Below are positions 46,164-54,465 of a stretch of 54,465 bases of DNA, piece by piece. The notes beneath the pieces are model-generated. The model had not been told where the DNA came from. It made no database searches and saw only the letters and a program-made list of their open reading frames with translations. Position numbers and translations under genes: made by a program. Source of the DNA: Paracoccus haematequi (lineage in GTDB: Bacteria; Pseudomonadota; Alphaproteobacteria; Rhodobacterales; Rhodobacteraceae); contig NZ_UZWE01000057.1 of NCBI RefSeq assembly GCF_900631945.1, positions 1-54,465 of the forward strand, written 5' to 3'. The number at the start of each line of letters is the position of its first letter. Position 1 is the first letter of the stretch.

Positions 46164-47753
46164 ATGACGATCAGCCTGAAGAGCATTCGAACGACCCTCT
46201 GCGTGACCTCAGCAATGGCCGCCGCTGCGCTTGTCACAGGTCCGGCAGCCGCGCAGGACGCCACTCTGGCCATTGGGATGGCCTCTCCAATCACGACACT
46301 GGACCCGCACGAGGATTCCAACTCGCCCAACAACGCCACCAGCCGGCATATCTGGGACAGCCTAATCAATCGCGGCGGCGCCGCCGAAAACAAGCCGCAG
46401 CTGGCGACCGAATGGGAGATCGTCGATGACACCCATTGGCGCTTCCACCTGCGCGAAGGCGTCAGCTTCCACGACGGATCGGGGTTCGACGCCGACGATG
46501 TCGTCGCTTCGCTGCTGAGGGCTCGTGACAAGCCGAGCCAGGCCTTCGCGGCCTATACCCGCAACATCGCCTCGGTCACGGCCGAGGATCCGCATACCGT
46601 TCTGGTCGAGACGACGGTGCCCGACCCGATGATCTTGAACTCGCTCAGCCGGATCAGAATCATCAGCAGCGAATTTGCCGATGCCGACGTTGCCGCATTC
46701 GAAAGCGGCGCGGCGGCGGTCGGCACTGGGCCATTCCGGCTGGTGTCCTACACGCCCGGCGACCGCGTCCAACTGGAGCGCAACGACGACTACATGGACG
46801 GGCCCGCAGACTGGAGCGAAGTTACGCTGCGGATGGTTCCCGATCAGGGTGGTCGCCTTGCCTCGCTTTTAGCCGGCGATCTGAGCCTGATAGAAGCCCT
46901 CCCCGCCGAGGGCGTCGCACGCGTCGAGGCGCGCGACGACTTGCAGATCGTTCGCGGACAATCCTCACGGATTGTCTACATGGGCATGGACGTTGCGCGC
47001 GATCAAACTCCCTTTGTGACGGCAAAGGACGGTTCGGCGATCGACAACCCTTTCAAGGATCAGCGTGTACGCAAGGCGATGCTGATGGCGATGAACCGTG
47101 ATGCCATCGTTGAGCGAGTGATGCAGAACAACGGTACCGTCGCGCATCAATTCGTGGCCGAAGGCTTCTTTGGTCATTCGGACGACGTCGAGGAGGTCCC
47201 CTATGACCCCGAGGCCGCCCGCGCTCTTCTGGCCGAAGCTGGCTATCCCGACGGTTTCGCAATGACAATCCACGGCCCCGCCGGGCGCTACACCAATGAC
47301 AGCCAGATCCTCCAGGCAGCCGGGCAGATGCTGACCCGCATTGGCATCGAGACCAAGGTTGAGGTCGTGCCTTGGTCTGTCTATTCGGGTCGCTACTCGG
47401 ATGGCGAATATTCGATGTTTCTGGGTTCTTGGGGCGTCAATACAGGTGAGGTGTCCAACCCCGCCGTGGCGCTGATCGCGGGCCGCGATGCTGACAAGGG
47501 TACCGGACGCTATAATGGCGGCGGCGTCGATATCCCCGAAGTAAACGCGCTGCTGGATCAGGCAACTGCTATCTTGGAAGAGGCCGAGCGCGAGCCGCTG
47601 TTGCAAGAGGTTTCGAAGCTGGTCTTCAATGATCAGTGGCTGCTGCCGATGCATTACGAGAATGTCGTCGTTGGCACGCGGGCCGATATCCGGTTCGAGC
47701 CCCGCGCCGACATGTACACGCTGGCCTACGAGGTTCGGCTGGCCGACGAGTAA
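46164..47753 (+). CDS. ABC transporter substrate-binding protein, oligopeptide family 5
   Basis: A 529-residue periplasmic binding protein with a signal peptide (LKSIRTTLCVTSAMAAAALV, cleaved near AAAQDA). Family marks are GMASPITTLDPHEDSNSPNN, LRDGVSFHDGS-like HLREGVSFHDGSGFDADDVV, and VGTGPFRLVSYTPGDRVQLE. The ATG at 46164 has GGGAGATGAC before it; an ATG at 46062 would add a non-signal extension. Family 5 proteins bind peptides, nickel, glutathione or sugars; the ligand is not evident. It leads the seven-gene operon. Confidence 0.93.
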   Translation: MTISLKSIRTTLCVTSAMAAAALVTGPAAAQDATLAIGMASPITTLDPHEDSNSPNNATSRHIWDSLINRGGAAENKPQLATEWEIVDDTHWRFHLREGVSFHDGSGFDADDVVASLLRARDKPSQAFAAYTRNIASVTAEDPHTVLVETTVPDPMILNSLSRIRIISSEFADADVAAFESGAAAVGTGPFRLVSYTPGDRVQLERNDDYMDGPADWSEVTLRMVPDQGGRLASLLAGDLSLIEALPAEGVARVEARDDLQIVRGQSSRIVYMGMDVARDQTPFVTAKDGSAIDNPFKDQRVRKAMLMAMNRDAIVERVMQNNGTVAHQFVAEGFFGHSDDVEEVPYDPEAARALLAEAGYPDGFAMTIHGPAGRYTNDSQILQAAGQMLTRIGIETKVEVVPWSVYSGRYSDGEYSMFLGSWGVNTGEVSNPAVALIAGRDADKGTGRYNGGGVDIPEVNALLDQATAILEEAEREPLLQEVSKLVFNDQWLLPMHYENVVVGTRADIRFEPRADMYTLAYEVRLADE

Positions 47754-47818
47754 GGCCATCCTCATCGGGCGGGGCCCTGTGCCCTGCCCCAGAGTAAAAA
47801 GACCCTCCAGGAGAGACA

Positions 47819-48670
47819 ATGCAGGAATTGGGAACGAGCGGCGCGGCCGAGCGCGCACGCGCGGTGTATGACTATGGCGAGACCGCGATTTTTGCCTCGG
47901 CCGCTGATCCCCGCTTTCACATGCTTCTTTACGTGCCGCCTGCTGCTGCCGAGGGGCGCAAGATCGATCTGCTTGTCGCGGTGCATGGAACAGGCCGCAC
48001 ATCGGCCTTGGAATTCCGCGACGGCTTCGCCGAGTTCGGCCTTTACAACGATTGCGCGATCCTCTGCCCGATCTTCCCAGTGGGCGTGCGAGGTGATGGC
48101 GCGCGCTCAGGCTACAAATACATGATCGAGGGTGACATTCGCTACGATCGGGTACTGCTGTCTATGGTTGCCGAGATGGCGGAGAAATACGGGCAAGACT
48201 GGTCGCAGTTCGCGATGTTCGGCTATTCGGGCGGCGGGCATTTCACCCACCGCTTCGCCATTCTTCATCCCGAACGGCTGTGGGCGGCCTCGATCGGCGC
48301 GCCGGGCTCGGTGACGCTGCTGGACCCGGATCGCGACTGGTGGGTCGGCTTGCGCAACCTTCCTACCCGCTTCGGCCGACCGTTCGACGCTAAGGCTCTG
48401 GCGCGGGTGCCGATACAGATGGTTGTCGGCGCGCTGGACTTGGAGACTTGGGAGATCACGCACCGGCCTGGGTCAGCCTACTACATGGAGGGCGCCAATG
48501 AGGCCGGCCAGACCCGACCCGAGCGGCTGCGCAGCCTGCAGCGCTCGTTTGAGGCGGCTGGCGTCACCGTCACCTTTGACGAGATTGCCGGTGTGTCCCA
48601 TGACCGGCTGAAATGCATCGGCGCTGTGAAGGCGTTCCTGACCCGCATCCTGAAGGAGATCCGCGCGTGA
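47819..48670 (+). CDS. Alpha/beta hydrolase of the peptide-transporter operon
   Basis: A 283-residue cytoplasmic hydrolase (no signal peptide). The oxyanion strand is LLVAVHGTGR, the nucleophile Ser137 is in MFGYSGGGHFTHRF, and the likely catalytic His is in IAGVSHDRLK near the end. An Asp after MVVGALDLETWE may complete the triad. The ribosome binding site is AGGAGAGAC. It is between the binding protein and a gamma-glutamyltransferase-like gene, and its stop overlaps the start of the latter. It probably cleaves an ester or amide in the imported compound (inference). Confidence 0.87.
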   Translation: MQELGTSGAAERARAVYDYGETAIFASAADPRFHMLLYVPPAAAEGRKIDLLVAVHGTGRTSALEFRDGFAEFGLYNDCAILCPIFPVGVRGDGARSGYKYMIEGDIRYDRVLLSMVAEMAEKYGQDWSQFAMFGYSGGGHFTHRFAILHPERLWAASIGAPGSVTLLDPDRDWWVGLRNLPTRFGRPFDAKALARVPIQMVVGALDLETWEITHRPGSAYYMEGANEAGQTRPERLRSLQRSFEAAGVTVTFDEIAGVSHDRLKCIGAVKAFLTRILKEIRA

Positions 48671-50280
48671 TCCGCAATGCAACCATCGTTGCCCCCCAAC
48701 CCGAAGCTGTCGAGGCCGGTGCAGAAGTTCTGGAACGCGGTGGAAACGCGATAGATGCGGCGCTGGCCTGCGCATTCGTGCAAGGCGTCGTTGATCCGCA
48801 GATGTGCGGGATCGGTGGCTTCGGCTCGATGCAGGTCTACATGCCCAAGCGCGGCATCCATGAGATCTTGGAATTCTATGCTCTGGCACCCTTGGCCGCG
48901 ACTCCCGAAATGTGGCTGGACAAGCTGATCGGGCAGAGCCGGGACGGCTTTGGCTTCATACTGCAAGACAACATTTCCGAGATTGGTTACTTGGCATGCT
49001 GCACGCCCGGATCGCTGAAGGGCTACGAGACAGCGCTGCAGGACTATGGCAGTTGGGATTGGGCGGACCTGATCGCGCCAGCAATTCGCTATGCCGCTGA
49101 GGGTTTCATGATCCGGCCGCACATGAACTGGTACTGGGCCAAGGACCAAGCCGGGGACGGCCAGATCAATACGGTAGACAAGCTGCGCTTTTCCAAGACC
49201 GGGCGGCAGGTTTATTTCAACGAGGACGGCGTGCTGCGTCGGGTGGGGGATCTGCTGAAGAACCCGGATCTCGCCCGGACCCTCGAGCGGATTGCTCAAA
49301 GCGGATCGTCGGACATCTTCTACACAGGCGAGATTGCTCAGCAGATTGCCGCGGACTTTGCTGCAGGCGGCGGCCTGATCGGGCAAGAGGATCTGGCGCA
49401 GTACCGGATCACCAAGGCGCAGCCGGTCTGGGGCGACTATCGGGGGCATCGGATCGCATCCAGCCCTCCGCCCGGCTCGGGCTTTCCCATGATCGAGCTG
49501 CTGCACATCTTGGAGAACTTTGACCTTAGGGCGATGGGACACGGTTCGACCGAATATGTGCGCACCATGTTCGAGGCGATGAAGCACATGACGATCGACA
49601 AGGACCTTCACATGGGCGATCCGGCCTATGTCGATGTCCCGGTGGAACAACTTTTGGCCAAGGAGCACGCCGCCGAAATCGCAGCACGCATCAAGCGGGG
49701 CGAGCGCGCGAATGTCGAGCGGCTGGACATGTCGCAGCGCGACACCACCCATATCTCGGTCGTTGACAAGGAGGGCAACGCTGTCGCCCTGACCCACTCG
49801 CTGGGGAGCCCGTCGGGCGCGATCACAGACGGGCTCGGCTTCATGTATAACGGGTTGATGGGACGCTTCGATCCGCGGCCGGGCAGGCCAGCATCGATCG
49901 CGCCGGGCAAGCGCCGGGCCAGTTCGGCCGCGCCGACCATTGTTTTCGAGGGCGACGTTCCCTCGATTGTCATCGGGGCACCAGGGGGCAGCTATATTGC
50001 GCCGACCGTGGCGCAGGGCATCGTCAACATAGTGGATTTCGACATGGGCATCTTTGAGGCGGTCGCGGCACCGCGGCTGGTCGGCGTGTCGAACTCGATC
50101 GATATCTGCAATCGCATTCGCCGCTCGGTTTCAGATGCCCTGCGCGCAGATGGCTATGATGTCGTCCGCTCAGCCCAAACCTATGCCTTCGCGGCCCTTC
50201 ATGGCATTCGCATCAAGGATGGGCTGTCGTCGGGTGCCGCGGATCCGCAGCGCGACGGCATGGCAATCAGCGTCGCCTGA
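48667..50280 (+). CDS. Gamma-glutamyltransferase-like Ntn hydrolase, cytoplasmic
   Basis: A 537-residue member of the GGT family, which self-cleaves to expose an N-terminal Thr. The nucleophile is Thr360 in RDTTHISVVDKEGNAVAL. The N-terminal GGNAIDAALACAFVQGVVDPQMCGIGG, the SSAAPTIVF Ser-Ser pair and the IGAPGGSYIAPTV oxyanion region are all in place. There is no signal peptide, unlike secreted GGTs. The start is GTG overlapping the preceding TGA. In this operon it should act after import, hydrolysing a gamma-glutamyl bond or a related amide; true GGT activity is not shown. Confidence 0.88.
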   Translation: MIRNATIVAPQPEAVEAGAEVLERGGNAIDAALACAFVQGVVDPQMCGIGGFGSMQVYMPKRGIHEILEFYALAPLAATPEMWLDKLIGQSRDGFGFILQDNISEIGYLACCTPGSLKGYETALQDYGSWDWADLIAPAIRYAAEGFMIRPHMNWYWAKDQAGDGQINTVDKLRFSKTGRQVYFNEDGVLRRVGDLLKNPDLARTLERIAQSGSSDIFYTGEIAQQIAADFAAGGGLIGQEDLAQYRITKAQPVWGDYRGHRIASSPPPGSGFPMIELLHILENFDLRAMGHGSTEYVRTMFEAMKHMTIDKDLHMGDPAYVDVPVEQLLAKEHAAEIAARIKRGERANVERLDMSQRDTTHISVVDKEGNAVALTHSLGSPSGAITDGLGFMYNGLMGRFDPRPGRPASIAPGKRRASSAAPTIVFEGDVPSIVIGAPGGSYIAPTVAQGIVNIVDFDMGIFEAVAAPRLVGVSNSIDICNRIRRSVSDALRADGYDVVRSAQTYAFAALHGIRIKDGLSSGAADPQRDGMAISVA

Positions 50281-50300
50281 GCCCCCAGAAGGACTGGTAC

Positions 50301-51275
50301 ATGATCACCACCATCATCCGGCGCGGCATTCAGGCAATGTTCGTCATCTTTGCAATGACGCTGATCGTCTTCCTGGGCGTCAATGTCATCGGCAATCCCG
50401 TCGATATCCTGGTCAATCCCGACCTCAACCAGGCCGAACGGCTGCGCGTGGTGGAGCGTCTCGGCCTCGATCAGCCGCTCTGGCAGCAATACCTGACCTT
50501 TTTAAAGGGGCTGACGCAGGGCGATTTTGGCACCAGTTTCGTCTATGGCCGTCCCGCGCTGGACGTCATCCTGGATCGGCTACCGGCAACGCTGGAGCTG
50601 GCACTGCTTGCCATGGTGATCGCGCTGGTGATCGGTCTGCCGCTGGGGCTTTATGCTGGACTCTACCCTAACCGGATCTCGTCGCGCGTCATTATGACCG
50701 GCTCGATCTTAGGCTTCTCGCTGCCGACCTTTTGGGTGGGGCTGATGTTCATCCTCCTCTTCGCGGTGGAGTTGGGTTGGCTGCCGTCGAACGGGCGCGG
50801 TAGCACGGTGGAGTTTCTGGGCGCGCGCTGGTCCTTTCTAACGGCGGACGGGCTGCAGCACATGATTCTGCCAGCGCTCAACCTGGCGCTGTTCAAAACT
50901 TCGCTGATCTTGCGACTGACCCGTGCCGGGGTGCAGGAGGTCGTCGCCCAAGATTACGTCAAGTTCGCCCGCGCCAAGGGCCTGAGGGAGAACCGCGTGA
51001 TCCTGGTGCACATCCTCAAGAACCTGATGATTCCCGTCGTGACAATCATCGGACTGGAATTTGGCTCGCTCATCGCGTTTTCGGTCGTGACGGAAAGCAT
51101 CTTCGGATGGCCAGGGACCGGCAAGTTGATCATCGACAGCATCAACCTTTTGGATCGGCCTGTGGTGGTCGCCTATCTGATGATGATGGTGGTGCTGTTC
51201 GTGACACTAAATTTCATCATCGACATCAGCTACACGCTGCTTGATCCCCGCGTGCGGCTGGACGGAAAGGGGTAA
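50301..51275 (+). CDS. Dipeptide-type ABC transporter permease (DppB-like)
   Basis: A 324-residue permease with six membrane segments. The N-terminal segment RGIQAMFVIFAMTLIVFLGV and the periplasmic part with LGLDQPLWQQYLTFLKGLTQGDFG are typical of DppB/OppB. The coupling motif EVVAQDYVKFARAKGLRENRV and the end SYTLLDPRVRL complete it. It pairs with the next gene to form the channel for the binding protein at the head of the operon. Confidence 0.93.
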   Translation: MITTIIRRGIQAMFVIFAMTLIVFLGVNVIGNPVDILVNPDLNQAERLRVVERLGLDQPLWQQYLTFLKGLTQGDFGTSFVYGRPALDVILDRLPATLELALLAMVIALVIGLPLGLYAGLYPNRISSRVIMTGSILGFSLPTFWVGLMFILLFAVELGWLPSNGRGSTVEFLGARWSFLTADGLQHMILPALNLALFKTSLILRLTRAGVQEVVAQDYVKFARAKGLRENRVILVHILKNLMIPVVTIIGLEFGSLIAFSVVTESIFGWPGTGKLIIDSINLLDRPVVVAYLMMMVVLFVTLNFIIDISYTLLDPRVRLDGKG

Positions 51276-51279
51276 CAGG

Positions 51280-52197
51280 ATGAACGCGAATGTCCCAATT
51301 CTCCCCGACGCGTCGGCCCTGGCAGAGTCAGGGCGCTTACGGACGGGACTAGCGCGGTTCTTCGCGGCGCCTCTAGCAGCCCTGGGCGCGATCGTGCTTC
51401 TGGCTGTTGTCCTGGTCGCAATCCTCGCGCCAGTGCTGTCGCCCCAAAACCCCTATGACCTGATGCAGCTGGACATCATGGACAGCCGCCTGCCTCCCGG
51501 ATCGTCCAGCTTCAACGGCGTGCCCTATCACCTCGGCACTGACGGCCAGGGTAGAGACATCCTGTCGGGCATCATGTACGGGCTGCGAACCTCCCTATTG
51601 GTAGGGCTGGTCTCGGCCGTCGCGGCAGCGCTGATGGGCACGACGGTGGGCCTGATGGCCGCCTATGTCGGCGGCCGGACCGAGGGTTTTTTGATGCGCC
51701 TCGTCGATCTGCAGCTGTCCTTTCCCACCATCCTGATGGCGCTGATGGTGCTGGCGTTTCTGGGCAACGGTGTGACCAATGTGATCCTGGCGATCATTAT
51801 CGCAGAATGGGCCACCTATGCACGCACCTCGCGCGGTACCGCCTTGGTCGAACGCGAGAAGGAATATATCGAGGCCGCGCGCTGCCTGCGCATTCCCGCC
51901 CATCGCATCCTGCTGCGCCACCTGCTGCCCAACTGCCTGGCGCCGATCATCGTCATCGCGACGATGCAGGTCGCCCGCGCCATCGGGCTGGAGGCGACGC
52001 TGTCTTTCCTGGGCCTCGGCGCATCGGTGACGCAGCCCTCTCTGGGAATGCTGATCTCGAACGGCTACCAGTATCTGCTCTCGGGCCTCTACTGGATCAG
52101 TTTCTATCCCGGCATTGCGCTTCTGATCACCATCGTCGCGATCAACTTGGTCGGTGATCGGTTGCGCGATGTTTTGAACCCAAGGAGTACGCGATGA
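51280..52197 (+). CDS. Dipeptide-type ABC transporter permease (DppC-like)
   Basis: A 305-residue permease with about six membrane segments. LGTDGQGRDILSGIMYGLRTSL is the family motif after the first segment, and EYIEAARCLRIPAHRILLRHLLPN is the coupling segment. The start at 51280 (GGTAACAGG before the ATG) is four bases after the DppB-like stop; the upstream in-frame codons would overlap that gene. Its stop overlaps the next start (ATGA). Confidence 0.93.
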   Translation: MNANVPILPDASALAESGRLRTGLARFFAAPLAALGAIVLLAVVLVAILAPVLSPQNPYDLMQLDIMDSRLPPGSSSFNGVPYHLGTDGQGRDILSGIMYGLRTSLLVGLVSAVAAALMGTTVGLMAAYVGGRTEGFLMRLVDLQLSFPTILMALMVLAFLGNGVTNVILAIIIAEWATYARTSRGTALVEREKEYIEAARCLRIPAHRILLRHLLPNCLAPIIVIATMQVARAIGLEATLSFLGLGASVTQPSLGMLISNGYQYLLSGLYWISFYPGIALLITIVAINLVGDRLRDVLNPRSTR

Positions 52198-53165
52198 CCC
52201 CGCTGCTGGATGTCCGCAAGCTGGTGACCGAATTCCCCGTGGGGCATGGCCGCACCCTGCGCGCCGTGGACGAGGTGTCGTTCCAGCTGGGCCGGGGTGA
52301 GGTGCTGGGGCTGGTCGGCGAAAGCGGCTCGGGCAAGAGCGTTACGGGCTTTTCGATCATGGGGCTCGTCGACGGGCCGGGTCGGGTCAGCTCGGGACAG
52401 ATCATGTTCGACGGGATGGACCTAACGCAGGCCAACCCCGAGGCGCGACGCTCGCTGCGCGGGCGCCGCATTGCGATGGTGTTCCAGGACCCGATGATGA
52501 CCTTGAACCCGGTGCTGCGCATCGGCACCCAGCTAACCGAGACGCTTCACGCCCATCTGCAGATCGGTCATAACGAGGCGCACGCCCGTGCCCGGGACGC
52601 GTTGGCCCTGGTCGGGATTCCGAGCCCCGAAGAGCGGCTTGACGCCTATCCCCACCAGTTTTCGGGCGGGATGCGGCAGCGCGTGGCGATCGCCATCGCC
52701 CTTCTGCACCAGCCAGACCTGATCATCGCGGATGAGCCGACGACCGCGCTGGACGTCACGATCCAGGCGCAGATCATCGCCGAGTTCCAGAGGCTGACGG
52801 AGGAGCGCGGCACCTCGGTCATCTGGATCACGCATGATTTGGCGATCGCCTCCGGCCTCGCCGACCGGATCGCGGTCATGTATGGCGGCCGGATCGTTGA
52901 GATGGGCCAGACGGACGACGTGCTCTCAGCGCCCCGCCATCCTTATACGCGAGGGCTGATCCGGTCGGTCCCGTCGCAGAACAGCCGGGGCACGCGGCTG
53001 GCCCAGATCCCCGGCGTGACGCCGAACTTGGCGAACATGCCTAAGGGTTGCGCCTTCCGGACCCGCTGCGCCCGAGCGGATGCGGCCTGCGAATCTCGAC
53101 CCGGCCGCTTCGGCGGACCGCAGGCCTTCCACCGCTGCTTCCATCCGCATGAGGAGACCGCGTGA
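52194..53165 (+). CDS. Dipeptide-type ABC transporter ATP-binding protein (DppD-like)
   Basis: A 323-residue ATPase. Walker A is GESGSGKS, the signature is FSGGMRQRVAIAIAL, Walker B is LIIADEPTTALDVT, and the switch His is in IWITHDLAIA. The C-terminal oligopeptide/dipeptide extension has four Cys in GCAFRTRCARADAACESRPG and near the end; in DppD relatives these bind an iron-sulfur cluster. It overlaps the genes on both sides, so the four transporter genes are tightly coupled. Confidence 0.94.
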   Translation: MTPLLDVRKLVTEFPVGHGRTLRAVDEVSFQLGRGEVLGLVGESGSGKSVTGFSIMGLVDGPGRVSSGQIMFDGMDLTQANPEARRSLRGRRIAMVFQDPMMTLNPVLRIGTQLTETLHAHLQIGHNEAHARARDALALVGIPSPEERLDAYPHQFSGGMRQRVAIAIALLHQPDLIIADEPTTALDVTIQAQIIAEFQRLTEERGTSVIWITHDLAIASGLADRIAVMYGGRIVEMGQTDDVLSAPRHPYTRGLIRSVPSQNSRGTRLAQIPGVTPNLANMPKGCAFRTRCARADAACESRPGRFGGPQAFHRCFHPHEETA

Positions 53166-54187
53166 TGCCCACACCAACCAGCGGCGCCGCTGCGCCATTG
53201 CTGGAACTCCGCGGCGTCTCGCGCCGCTTTGGCCACAAGCCCGACCTTGCCGGCCGCATCTCGATAGCCCTTGGCGCCGCAAAAAGCCCGCCAGTAGTCC
53301 ATGCAATTGACATCGTAGACCTGACCATCCGCCAGGGCGAGGTGATGGGCCTTGTTGGCGAATCCGGCTGCGGCAAGTCCACCTTGGGGCGTATTGCAGC
53401 GGGCATCCTGCCTCCCTCAAGCGGCTCAGTCCTCTGGCAGGGCCAGGACCGCGCCGAGATGAGCACGGGCCAGCGCTTCGCGGCAGACCTGAAGGCGCAG
53501 ATGATCTTCCAAAACCCGATGGCGGCGCTAAACCCGCGCATGAATGTAGAAGCTCTGGTGGCTGAGGCACCCCGGATCCATGGCATGATCAAGGGCAGTC
53601 GCGCAGACTATGTCGACAACTATCTACGTCAAGCGGGTTTCGATCCCTCGATGAAGGGGCGTTTGCCGCACCAGTTCTCGGGCGGGCAGCGGGCGCGCGT
53701 CAACATCGCCCGCGCCCTCGCGGTGCAGCCCGAATTTCTAGTCTGCGATGAGAGCGTGGCGGCGCTAGACGTGTCGATCCAGGCGCAGATTCTGAATCTC
53801 TTTATGGACCTGCGCGAACAGCTGAGCCTGACCTACCTCTTCGTCAGTCACGATCTGGGCGTCGTCGAGCATATCTCGGACCGGGTCGCGATCATGTACT
53901 TGGGCCGTATCGTCGAAGAGGCACCAGTCGCCGAGGTTTTCGCGCGTCCAAACCATCCTTATACTCAGCAGCTTCTCGCCGAGGTACCGCGGATCCAGAA
54001 GGGCAAACGCCGCTTTTCCGCGGTGAAGGGCGAACTGCCCAGCCCGCTGGACCCGCCGAAGGGCTGCCACTTCCACCCGCGCTGCCCCTTCGCGCATGAC
54101 CGCTGCCGTATCGAGGTCCCCGCGCGCCAGGAAATCGCGCCCGGACATGTCTCGGCCTGCCACCTGAACGACGCGGCAGCAGCCTAA
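53165..54187 (+). CDS. Dipeptide-type ABC transporter ATP-binding protein (DppF-like)
   Basis: A 340-residue ATPase paired with the DppD-like one. Walker A is GESGCGKST, the signature is FSGGQRARVNIARAL, Walker B is FLVCDESVAALDVS, and the switch His is in FVSHDLGVVEH. The C-terminal extension GCHFHPRCPFAHDRC keeps the cysteines of the family. Walker B reads DESVAALD, the usual form in this group. A GTG at 53162 is an alternative start; GAGGAG at 53151-53156 suits both. Confidence 0.94.
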   Translation: MPTPTSGAAAPLLELRGVSRRFGHKPDLAGRISIALGAAKSPPVVHAIDIVDLTIRQGEVMGLVGESGCGKSTLGRIAAGILPPSSGSVLWQGQDRAEMSTGQRFAADLKAQMIFQNPMAALNPRMNVEALVAEAPRIHGMIKGSRADYVDNYLRQAGFDPSMKGRLPHQFSGGQRARVNIARALAVQPEFLVCDESVAALDVSIQAQILNLFMDLREQLSLTYLFVSHDLGVVEHISDRVAIMYLGRIVEEAPVAEVFARPNHPYTQQLLAEVPRIQKGKRRFSAVKGELPSPLDPPKGCHFHPRCPFAHDRCRIEVPARQEIAPGHVSACHLNDAAAA

Positions 54188-54188
54188 T

Positions 54189-54404
54189 TTGGACCTTCGC
54201 CCGACATTCGCTCTGGCCATTGTCATTGGAACGGCCGGAGGCGTGGCCTTTGCGTGGGCCGACATGCCTCTGGCTTGGATGCTCGGCGCTATGAGCGCCA
54301 CGGGACTTGCCGCTATCCTTCGCCTGCCGGTAAAGGGCTGGATCCGCGCTCGTCCTCCGATGTCTGGTAACCGGCCGATTGTTACCGCGGCGGTTGAGCC
54401 TTGA
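54189..54404 (+). pseudogene. AbrB-type membrane protein, N-terminal fragment
   Basis: A TTG start one base after the DppF-like stop opens a frame of 71 codons. About the first 57 residues match the start of an AbrB-family membrane protein: a hydrophobic segment, then ADMPLAWMLGAMSATGLAAI and LRLPVKGWIRARPPM. Similarity stops at about 54360, after which the frame closes quickly. Intact members have over 300 residues. The gene appears to be cut by foreign DNA that carries the opposite-strand frame at the window edge. Confidence 0.6.
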
Positions 54405-54465
54405 AGCGTTGCGCGAGTTCAGGATCGCTAACGAAGTCGTCGAGGAACTGGTGCCAGGTTTCTGC
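54382..54465 (-). CDS. C-terminal end of an unidentified protein, possibly a transposase
   Basis: The last 27 residues of a minus-strand gene that enters from beyond the window: AETWHQFLDDFVSDPELAQR and a short Pro-rich end, then TAA. I do not recognise the family. It overlaps the broken AbrB-type frame, and GGTAAC / GTTACC at 54366-54386 just inside could belong to an element end. This makes an insertion sequence plausible, but the fragment is too short to decide. Confidence 0.35.
   Translation of the reverse strand, partial: AETWHQFLDDFVSDPELAQRFKAQPPR

Overview
The window is high-GC chromosomal DNA from an alphaproteobacterium, most likely a Rhodobacteraceae member close to Paracoccus. 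The evidence is the gene content and order (odhB-lpd, perM-hdaA-ppk-ppx, folB-folP-glmM), a short alphaproteobacterial-type ProS, a DksA without its zinc cysteines, and the intergenic repeat built on GGATATTTCC. This is inference from protein features; no 16S or tRNA gene is present to confirm it. Start codons were chosen from ribosome binding sites, signal peptides and overlaps.

Positions 1-41216 look like core genome. In order they hold: the end of the 2-oxoglutarate dehydrogenase cluster (odhB 3' part, a small protein, a MAPEG protein, lpd); a lytic transglycosylase lipoprotein; pgk; two cyclophilins; a PPDK-like protein with a degenerate ATP half; a SleB/CwlJ hydrolase; folB-folP-glmM; dksA with an FAD monooxygenase; MoxR and GNAT; metY; a SIMPL-domain protein; a 966-residue membrane protein that looks like a fused GspL/PilM and GspC/PilP scaffold; DUF1345 and TraB/GumN proteins; groESL with a CIRCE operator; the perM-hdaA-ppk-ppx operon; proS; a branched-chain amino acid ABC transporter (livK, then livGFHM); a CAP-domain lipoprotein; and guaA.

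Positions 41205-54465 are accessory. The 3' end of guaA is a known target of tyrosine-recombinase islands, and an integrase starts 318 bp downstream. The spacer and the start of the integrase carry six copies of TGACGGTAT (five exact, one with a mismatch, one of them inverted). The integrase is cut before its catalytic tyrosine by an IS21-family element, whose own istA has lost its N-terminus. After a Nudix gene comes an IclR regulator divergent from a seven-gene operon: an oligopeptide-type binding protein, an alpha/beta hydrolase, a cytoplasmic gamma-glutamyltransferase-like hydrolase, two permeases and two ATPases. This looks like an import-and-cleave system for an unidentified peptide or amide. 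The window closes in a truncated AbrB-type membrane gene that runs into the end of an opposite-strand gene, possibly another insertion sequence.
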